From Rhodoblastus sp964425315 (lineage in GTDB: Bacteria > Pseudomonadota > Alphaproteobacteria > Rhizobiales > Beijerinckiaceae), in NCBI GenBank assembly GCA_964425315.1, contig CAYRNB010000062.1, forward strand, positions 1-19,159: 19,159 bases of DNA, written 5' to 3'. The first letter of the stretch is position 1. Every line of letters starts with the position of its first letter. The notes under the pieces are model-generated. The model saw only the letters and a list, made by a program, of their open reading frames with translations, was not told where the DNA came from and did no database searches. Positions 13,496-19,159 of the stretch are shown here, piece after piece. The translations under genes were made by a program, and so were the position numbers.

Positions 13496-14344
13496 CTAAA
13501 TCGCCGACAATAAGTCCAGTCGCGCGCCGGCGTCCGCGAGTATTTCCGAAAAACGGTCCGACAACAGAAAGGCCAGTTCGGTTTCGCGCGAGTAGGTGAC
13601 CGAATCGAGCCGCGCCAGCTCGTCGTCGACATGGCCGGGATGGCACATGACGAGATGGTTTTTTCCCGGCGCGCGCAAATATGTTGCGAAATCGGCGGCG
13701 TAATCCGCCTTGGCGTCGAAATCGGAATAGCCGGAAAAACCGTCATTGACGGCAAAGCCGGCGGCGCGCGCCTTGGCGCGAAAGCCGCGGGCGAGACCCG
13801 CGACCGTCAGGGCCTTTCCCCAATGCCGGCTGCGCGCGAAAATGCGGCGCGGGCGGTCGGAACTGTCGCGCAGCCAAATTCTTCCCGCGAGGCCGCGGGA
13901 TTTCAACTCGGCGACGAGCTCGTCGGCGATCCCCGGCAGGACATGGACATGCTGGTGGCCATCGACGAAACCCGGCGGCGCGCCATAGGCCTCTTCGAAA
14001 GCGTCGAGCTGGCGGCGCAATTCGTCGCGAATTTCGGCGCGGGGCAGGGCGCCGCGCCAGGAGGCGGGGGCGATCGAATTCATCGCCGGAAAGGCGCCGT
14101 TTGGCGCAAAACGCGGCATGTCGCGCAAAGGCCCGCCAAGGGTGAGGTTGAAATGCAGGCCGATCTCGGCGCGCGGCGCCAGGTCGCGAAAGGCGCGGGC
14201 CGCCTCGCGCCAGTTTTTTTGCGTCGTCATGGCGGAAGTCGCGGTCAGCCGGCCGGCGGCCAGGGCTTCGAGGATTCCCGCCGTCACCGCCGGCGACAGG
14301 GCGAAATCGTCGGCGCAAAGCGCGAAAGAGGTTTGGGAAGGCAT
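13496..14344 (-). CDS. ChbG/HpnK (YdjC)-family carbohydrate deacetylase
   Basis: A 282-aa protein of the YdjC fold, which removes acetyl groups from sugars (chito-oligosaccharides for ChbG; HpnK sits in hopanoid loci). Metal-site blocks are visible: ADD at 11-13 after a hydrophobic strand, H64 in GLHFNL, DGHQHVH at 128-134 and a late CHPGHVDDE. ATG 14344 has AGGAG four nt upstream. It has no operon partner; murJ is divergent and the copper chaperone convergent. No other hopanoid genes are here, so HpnK identity is not supported and the substrate is unknown. Confidence 0.85.
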   Translation of the reverse strand: MPSQTSFALCADDFALSPAVTAGILEALAAGRLTATSAMTTQKNWREAARAFRDLAPRAEIGLHFNLTLGGPLRDMPRFAPNGAFPAMNSIAPASWRGALPRAEIRDELRRQLDAFEEAYGAPPGFVDGHQHVHVLPGIADELVAELKSRGLAGRIWLRDSSDRPRRIFARSRHWGKALTVAGLARGFRAKARAAGFAVNDGFSGYSDFDAKADYAADFATYLRAPGKNHLVMCHPGHVDDELARLDSVTYSRETELAFLLSDRFSEILADAGARLDLLSAI

Positions 14345-14559
14345 AAGCTCCTACGGCGCGAAAATAAATTCGCCCTTTTCTCGCGTATTTTCGCATTGCG
14401 GCATAGGGAACGCCAGAAAATTCCTTTGGTCGGCGCGCTCGGCGAGCATGTCGGTCTCATTGTTGCCGAGACCATTGGCGAGGCGCCGGACGCGGCCCGA
14501 ATTTCGTGTTAAAGCGAGTCCAGGTCTCACCCCGCTGTTTCTCCCTCGCTCGGCGCTTC

Positions 14560-16131
14560 ATGTTCAGAAATTTCCTTTCGGTCAGCGGCTTCACCTTGCT
14601 TTCGCGGCTGACCGGCTTTTTGCGGGACATCCTCCTCAGTGGCCTGGTCGGCGCCGGCGCGATGGGCGACGCCTGGGCGGTCGCCATGCGCCTGCCCAGT
14701 CAATTCCGCCAGATTTTCGGCGAAGGCGCCTTTAACGCCGCCTATGTGCCGACCTATTCGCGCGTCAGCGAACGAGAGGGCGCGGCGGCGGCGCGCCATT
14801 TCGCCGATCAGATCTTCACCATGCTGCTGATCTCGCAACTGGTCCTTTTGGCGCTCGGCTGGACCTTCATGCCCGAATTCGTGCGTCTGCTGGCGCCGGG
14901 ATTTTCCGTCTATCCGGAGAAATTCCACCTGGCGGTGAGTCTGACCCGCATCACCTTTCCCTATCTCTTCTGCGTGACCCTGGTGACCCTGCATTCGGCG
15001 ACGCTCAACGCCCATGGTAAATTCGCCGTCGCCGCTTTCGCGCCGGTTCTGCTCAATCTTTCGATCATGGCTTTTCTGGCCATGGCCTTTCTCTTTCCCA
15101 ACGCCGCTTATGCGGCGGCGACCGGCGCCGTCGTCTCGGGCCTGGCGCAGGTCGCACTGTTGATGTTCGCGGCGAAGCGGGCGAATCTTCTGGAAAAGCT
15201 CGCCCGCCCGACGCTTTCGGCGGAGGTGCGCGAATTCTTCCGCAATTTCGGCCCGGCGGTGCTCGGTTCGTCCGGCGTCCAGATCGCCATGCTGGCCGAC
15301 ACGATCATCGGCTCGCTGCTGCCGACGGGCGGCATATCGTCAATCTATTATGCCGACCGTCTCTATCTATTGCCGATCGGCCTTGTCGGCGTCGCCGCCG
15401 GCACGGTGCTGCTGCCGGAAATGAGCCGCTATTTTGCGCGCGAGGATTGGGAGGGCGCTTTCACCGCGCAGAACCGCACCCTCGCTTTGACCGTGACTCT
15501 GACCGCGCCTTTCGTCGTGGCCTTTCTGGCCATTCCCGCCACGATCGTGCGCGCCCTGTTCGAACACGGGCGCTTCACCGAACAAGAGACCCTGGCCACC
15601 GCGGCGGTGCTGCGCGCCTATGGCGTCGGCCTTCTCGCCATGGTGGCGATCAACGCCTTGCGCTCCGGCTTTCAGGCCATGGGCGACACCAAGACGCCCA
15701 TGCTGGTGTCGCTCGGCGCGCTCACCGTCAATCTGGCGCTGAAAATCCTGCTCTACAAGCCGATGGGCGCGGCCGGACTCGCCCTGGCGACGGCGATCAA
15801 CGCCTGGATCAATTTCATCGCGCTCCTGGTCATCGGATTGCGCCGATATTTGTTCCAACCCGACGACCTGTTGAAGAGCATAGTGCTGGCGGCGGCGACG
15901 GCGGGCGTCATTCTCGCCAATGTCGCTCTATGGCTGGAGCCGCCCTTCACGTCGCTCGCCGCGCGATATGGCGCGCTCGGCAGCCTGGCCGCGCTCGCCG
16001 CATTCGGACTTGTCGGTCTTGCGGTCTATGGCGGCGCGCTTTTCGGCGGCTGCAAGGTCTTGGGAATCGATCTGGCGCAATTAGGGCTCTCGCGCCTCAT
16101 GCGAAGGAAAGCCGCGCGGAAAACGCTCTAG
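14560..16131 (+). CDS. murJ: Lipid II flippase MurJ
   Basis: A 523-aa polytopic inner-membrane protein of the MOP exporter superfamily (MviN), which flips lipid II to the periplasm for peptidoglycan synthesis. The N-terminus FRNFLSVSGFTLLSRLTGFLRD is the standard MurJ start with conserved Arg in helix 1. Other blocks include RLPSQFRQIFGEGAFNAAYVP near the start of helix 2, YYADRLYLLPIGLVGVAAGTVLLPEMSR mid-protein, and ALRSGFQAMGDTKTPM. About 14 hydrophobic helices fit the family. GTG 14506 would add 18 residues; neither start has a good SD, and 14560 is preferred by homology. It converges on a class A PBP gene, its functional partner downstream in the pathway. Confidence 0.95.
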   Translation: MFRNFLSVSGFTLLSRLTGFLRDILLSGLVGAGAMGDAWAVAMRLPSQFRQIFGEGAFNAAYVPTYSRVSEREGAAAARHFADQIFTMLLISQLVLLALGWTFMPEFVRLLAPGFSVYPEKFHLAVSLTRITFPYLFCVTLVTLHSATLNAHGKFAVAAFAPVLLNLSIMAFLAMAFLFPNAAYAAATGAVVSGLAQVALLMFAAKRANLLEKLARPTLSAEVREFFRNFGPAVLGSSGVQIAMLADTIIGSLLPTGGISSIYYADRLYLLPIGLVGVAAGTVLLPEMSRYFAREDWEGAFTAQNRTLALTVTLTAPFVVAFLAIPATIVRALFEHGRFTEQETLATAAVLRAYGVGLLAMVAINALRSGFQAMGDTKTPMLVSLGALTVNLALKILLYKPMGAAGLALATAINAWINFIALLVIGLRRYLFQPDDLLKSIVLAAATAGVILANVALWLEPPFTSLAARYGALGSLAALAAFGLVGLAVYGGALFGGCKVLGIDLAQLGLSRLMRRKAARKTL

Positions 16132-18353
16132 CGCAGATCGACGATCGGATCGGTTTCCACGCTGAGGCGGTCGAGCCGCCTGGCCTGGGCGAAACGGCGA
16201 TGCGGCAGGTCGAGACTCGCATGGGGGCTGGCGACCGAACGCATCAGATTTTCGATCGACCCCAGGGCCTCGGAGGATTGCCTCGACAATTGCTCGCGCC
16301 GGCGCGGCGTCTGCACGCCCTCCGGCGAGGTGATCTCCGCCACCGGCGCCTGCGTCGTCTCCAACGTGTCGCCCGGCAAGGGCTTGAGATCGATGCCGCT
16401 ATGGGCGAATTGCATGATGTCGTGCCAGGTCATGGCCGGCAAGGAACCGCCGGTCACGTGGTTCGTCGGCGTGCTGTCGTCGTTGCCGTACCAGACGATG
16501 CCGACATAATTGCCGGTATAGCCACAGAACCAGGCGTCCTTGAAGTCGTTGGTCGTGCCGGTCTTGCCGGCGACCGTTATGCCCTTGAGCTGTGCGCGGC
16601 GGCCGGTGCCCTGCGCCACCACCTTTTTCATCATGGAAACGAGCAGGTCGATATAAACCGGTTCGATCACCTGGACCGGCTTCACCCCGTCGCGGGCGTG
16701 GCTGTAGATCAGGTCGCCGCGGCTGTTGTAGATGTCGAGCGCGGCATAGGGCTTGACGCGCTTGCCGCCATTGGCGAAGGCGGAATAGCCGGTGGCCTGA
16801 TCCATCAGGCTGAGTTCGTCGGCGCCGAGCGGCAAAGATTGCGTGTCCGGCAGCGGCGCGGTCACGCCGAGTCGCCGGGCCGTGGCGATGATGGCGCGGC
16901 GGCCGGCCTTGGCGTTGCCCTCGCCGATCTCGACCGAAAGGCGCACCGCCGCCGTGTTCAGCGAATGGGCGAGAGCATACCAGAGCGGCACGCGGCCATG
17001 ATAGTGGTTGCTGTAATTGTGCGGACACCAATGGCCGAGGCAGATCGGCGCGTCGAGGATAGGGGTGTCCGGCGTGAATCCCGACATCAGCGCGGTCAGA
17101 TAGACATAGGGCTTGAAGGACGATCCCGGCTGGCGCAGGGCGTCGACGGCGCGGTTGAACTGGCTTTCGCCATAATCGCGCCCTCCGACCATGGCGCGCA
17201 CGGCGCCGTCCGGCTCCATGACGACCGCCGCGCCCTCATGGACGTGGAAGCTCTGCCCGCTTTCGAGCAGCATATTGTCGATGGTCGCCTGCGTCTGCTT
17301 CTGCAGGGCGGAGTCGAGCGCCGTCCGCACCGTCAGGACGCGGTTCTTGCCGAGCTTGCCGGCTTGGGCAAGCGCCTTGACCTCGTCGAAGGCCCAGTCG
17401 AGATACCAGTCGGGCGAGCCGGCGGAATCGGTTCCGCGATCGACCGGGGAAGCGGGATGGCGCAAGGCGTCGGCGATCTGGTTGTCGGTCAGATAGTCGG
17501 CGGCCACCATATTATGCAGCACTTGGGCGGCGCGGGCGCGGGCGGCGGGAAGATTGACGTCCGGCGAAAATTTGGTCGGCGCCTTGAACAGTCCGGCGAG
17601 CATGGCCGCCTGGGCAAGCGTGACGTCACGGATCGAATGGCCGAAATAATATTGCGCCGCCGCCTGGATGCCGAACGTGCCGCCGCCCATATAGGCGCGG
17701 TCGAGATAAAGCCGCAGAATCTGTTTCTTGGTCAGGTGCGATTCGAGCCAGATGGCGAGAAAGGCCTCGTTGATCTTGCGCGTCAGCGTGCGTTTGTTGG
17801 ACAGGAAAAGGTTCTTCGCCAATTGTTGCGTAATGGTCGAGCCGCCCTGGACCACGCCGGAATCGCGGGCGTTGACGGTTACCGCGCGGAGGAGGCCGAT
17901 GGGATCGATGCCCCAGTGATCGAAGAAGCGGCGGTCCTCGGTGGAGATCACCGCCTGGACGACATAGGGCGGAAATTGGGAGAGCGGCACGGCGTCGTCG
18001 TGCAAAATGCCCCGCTTGCCGACGATTTTGCCGTAGCGGTTTTCGAAGGTCACCGCCAGATCGGTCTTTTTCAGCCAATCGGGGGAGTCGGTGAGGCGGA
18101 AGGCCGTCTGCGCCAAACCCGCCATGACCATGCCGCCGATCACGGCGAGCGTCAGCGCCTCGCAGGCGAGCTCCACCGCGAGGCGGGCGCCGCCGCGGGT
18201 GTGGAACCGCTCCATGAAGCTGGAGAAATCCCGCCACATCTCCTGCGATTCGACGCCCGCCTCGTAAAGCGAGGAATCGATCCAGGAATCGAGCGCGAGA
18301 AGCGCGTTGCGAAGAACGCGGAACCAGCGCGCATTGCGGAAATCGTAGGCCAA
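16128..18353 (-). CDS. Class A penicillin-binding protein (PBP1A/1C type)
   Basis: A 741-aa bifunctional peptidoglycan synthase. After a basic cytoplasmic segment and one membrane helix (about 62-84) comes the glycosyltransferase domain: E139 in STEDRRFFDHWGID, GGSTITQQLAKNLFLS (170-185) and LRLYLDRAYMGGG. The transpeptidase domain has S411-x-x-K414 (SSFK), S464-x-N466 (SLN) and KTGTT at 597-601, all intact. Together they polymerise lipid II and cross-link the wall. The start appears to be TTG 18353, with CGGAG seven nt upstream; the next ATG is over 35 codons inside. The C-terminal ~80 residues are a low-complexity tail. It overlaps murJ tail-to-tail by four bases. Confidence 0.95.
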   Translation of the reverse strand: MAYDFRNARWFRVLRNALLALDSWIDSSLYEAGVESQEMWRDFSSFMERFHTRGGARLAVELACEALTLAVIGGMVMAGLAQTAFRLTDSPDWLKKTDLAVTFENRYGKIVGKRGILHDDAVPLSQFPPYVVQAVISTEDRRFFDHWGIDPIGLLRAVTVNARDSGVVQGGSTITQQLAKNLFLSNKRTLTRKINEAFLAIWLESHLTKKQILRLYLDRAYMGGGTFGIQAAAQYYFGHSIRDVTLAQAAMLAGLFKAPTKFSPDVNLPAARARAAQVLHNMVAADYLTDNQIADALRHPASPVDRGTDSAGSPDWYLDWAFDEVKALAQAGKLGKNRVLTVRTALDSALQKQTQATIDNMLLESGQSFHVHEGAAVVMEPDGAVRAMVGGRDYGESQFNRAVDALRQPGSSFKPYVYLTALMSGFTPDTPILDAPICLGHWCPHNYSNHYHGRVPLWYALAHSLNTAAVRLSVEIGEGNAKAGRRAIIATARRLGVTAPLPDTQSLPLGADELSLMDQATGYSAFANGGKRVKPYAALDIYNSRGDLIYSHARDGVKPVQVIEPVYIDLLVSMMKKVVAQGTGRRAQLKGITVAGKTGTTNDFKDAWFCGYTGNYVGIVWYGNDDSTPTNHVTGGSLPAMTWHDIMQFAHSGIDLKPLPGDTLETTQAPVAEITSPEGVQTPRRREQLSRQSSEALGSIENLMRSVASPHASLDLPHRRFAQARRLDRLSVETDPIVDLR

Positions 18354-18523
18354 CTTGCAACTCCGGCGCGGTTTCGAGCCGCAGCGCCGCTTTTTACACT
18401 CCTTTAACGCTCTTGACGAGCAAGACGCGCGGGCGCATGCGGATAAGGGGACATTTTTCGCGTAGGCCTGATCGGGGCGGCAAAAAGGGCGCCAATTTTA
18501 TTGCGCCATTTCGAAGCAAGAGT

Positions 18524-19039
18524 ATGACGGGCAAGCGAAGAAGATCGGACGAGGCGAGGCGGACGCAATTCTGGCGCGGGCGCAAACTCGTGGATTTTTC
18601 CCGCTCCGAATGGGAAAGCCTGTGCGACGGCTGCGGCCGCTGCTGCCTGGTCAAGCTCGAGGACGAGGACACCGGCGAAGTGCATTTCACCGACGTCGGC
18701 TGCCGCCTGCTCGACGTGGATAAAGCCCGTTGCGCCGATTACGGCCATCGCTCGCGCCGGGTGAAGGACTGCCTGCGGCTCGACCCGGCAAAGGCGGCGA
18801 CGCTTCCTTGGCTGCCGCCGACCTGCGCCTACCGCCTGCTGGCGCGGGGCGAGGACCTGCCCGACTGGCACCCTTTGGTCAGCGGCCGCAAAGAGAGCGT
18901 GATCGAGGCGGGCGTATCCATTCTCGGGCGGGTTTGCGGGCTGGAGAGCGAGATGACGGTCGAGGAAATGGTCGAGCGCATCTGCGCCTGGCCCGGCAAG
19001 GCGCCCCGGGCGGCGAAAAGGCGACGCCGGCGGAACTGA
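18524..19039 (+). CDS. YcgN-family Cys-cluster protein (UPF0260)
   Basis: A 171-aa cytoplasmic protein of the YcgN/UPF0260 group. The family signature is clear: FW at 16-17, then LCDGCGRCCLVKLEDEDTG (33-51) with a C-x2-C-x2-CC cluster (C34, C37, C40, C41), FTDVGCRLLD (55-64), C70 in a CADY block, KDC at 81-83 and PPTCAYR around C101. These Cys probably bind a metal or Fe-S centre; the function is unknown. The tail is strongly basic (AAKRRRRRN). ATG 18524 starts the conserved part; the open frame from 18413 adds a leader without family similarity. It is divergent from the PBP gene, with about 170 nt between. Confidence 0.88.
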   Translation: MTGKRRRSDEARRTQFWRGRKLVDFSRSEWESLCDGCGRCCLVKLEDEDTGEVHFTDVGCRLLDVDKARCADYGHRSRRVKDCLRLDPAKAATLPWLPPTCAYRLLARGEDLPDWHPLVSGRKESVIEAGVSILGRVCGLESEMTVEEMVERICAWPGKAPRAAKRRRRRN

Positions 19040-19159
19040 GGCGTGAACCGCCCCTTACCCCTTTACCTCTTGTTCAGCCCCAAAATGGGACTGGGTGATC
19101 ATTATGGGAATGGGGCGGGAACGAATCGGCCTATTGTGGATAATCACGTTTTGTTCGCC
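19040..19159. other. Right-edge region, no clear gene
   Basis: The last 120 bases contain no supported gene. A frame opens at ATG 19104 on + and runs off the edge; it is too short to judge. A DnaA-box 9-mer lies at 19135-19143. Confidence 0.4.
19135..19143 (-). promoter_or_regulatory. Perfect DnaA-box 9-mer
   Basis: TGTGGATAA is the complement of TTATCCACA, the strongest DnaA-box form. Only one such exact box was noticed in the window, so an origin is not implied. It could reflect DnaA-linked regulation of the next gene or chance. Confidence 0.3.

Noticed and set aside
14506..14559. Alternative GTG start for murJ
   Set aside because: The 18 extra residues do not match the MurJ N-terminus, which begins at ATG 14560.
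15447..18407. A very long + frame (986 codons) opposite the PBP gene
   Set aside because: It overlaps the 3' half of murJ and the whole PBP gene in antisense, has no family motif, and is rich in Arg, Gly, His and Asp as expected for the mirror of a GC-rich gene.
19135..19143. Replication origin at the right edge
   Set aside because: Only one exact DnaA box is present, with no cluster, no AT-rich unwinding region and no dnaA or hemE-type neighbour visible.
1..19159. Mobile elements, CRISPR arrays, tRNA or rRNA genes
   Set aside because: No transposase, integrase, regularly spaced repeats, terminal inverted repeats with target duplications, or tRNA-like sequence were seen on reading both strands.

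Overview
The window is a GC-rich, gene-dense stretch of bacterial chromosome, most likely from an alphaproteobacterium of the Hyphomicrobiales (Rhizobiales). This rests on gene content: a subclass II-type ferredoxin/flavodoxin-NADP+ reductase, an ArsC-fold 'nitrogenase-associated' protein, the MbfA-type ferritin/VIT1 fusion behind a candidate Irr box, a YjbE-type TerC protein, a PCu(A)C copper chaperone and a YcgN-type Cys-cluster protein. The nitrogenase-associated protein hints at a diazotroph, possibly a Beijerinckiaceae/Methylocystaceae-like organism, but that placement is inference. A run of exactly 100 N at 9091-9190 marks a scaffold join, so the left and right parts are not proven to be contiguous at that distance.

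Left part (1-5044): fpr (+); a 135-aa ArsC-fold protein (-) that has lost the family's usual cysteine; a divergent basic protein with one AT-hook-like motif (+); then the mbfA - metallophosphoesterase pair (-), whose genes are 9 nt apart and probably cotranscribed. mbfA is divergent from a NUDIX hydrolase (+). The space between them holds a 17-bp imperfect palindrome resembling the iron-control (Irr) element.

Middle part (5045-9090): the least ordinary section. It holds an orphan membrane-anchored protein with a perfect FNR/FixK-type palindrome just upstream, about 360 nt with no clear gene but a very stable hairpin, a small His-rich secreted protein with a GTG start, and a second secreted-protein gene whose signal peptide is cut by an in-frame TAA. 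After about 300 empty bases come a small DxD glycosyltransferase-like protein and an alpha/beta hydrolase with an Asp nucleophile (haloalkane dehalogenase/epoxide hydrolase type).

Right part (9191-19159): an outer-membrane beta-barrel protein; a tiny secreted protein made of two PsiF-like repeats; a compact four-gene run on + (meaB GTPase, pyroglutamyl peptidase, TerC/YjbE membrane protein, PCu(A)C copper chaperone; gaps 1, 31 and 17 nt); a ChbG/HpnK-type deacetylase on -; then two peptidoglycan genes facing each other, murJ (+) and a class A penicillin-binding protein (-), which share a CTAG so that both stop codons overlap; and a YcgN-type Cys-cluster protein. The last 120 bases hold no clear gene but include one perfect DnaA-box 9-mer.

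Most of the window is ordinary core genome. I saw no insertion sequence, prophage, CRISPR array, tRNA or rRNA. The points most worth a second look are the broken secreted-protein gene, the FNR/FixK box with the unexplained hairpin-bearing gap, the candidate Irr box, and several family members that lack a key residue.
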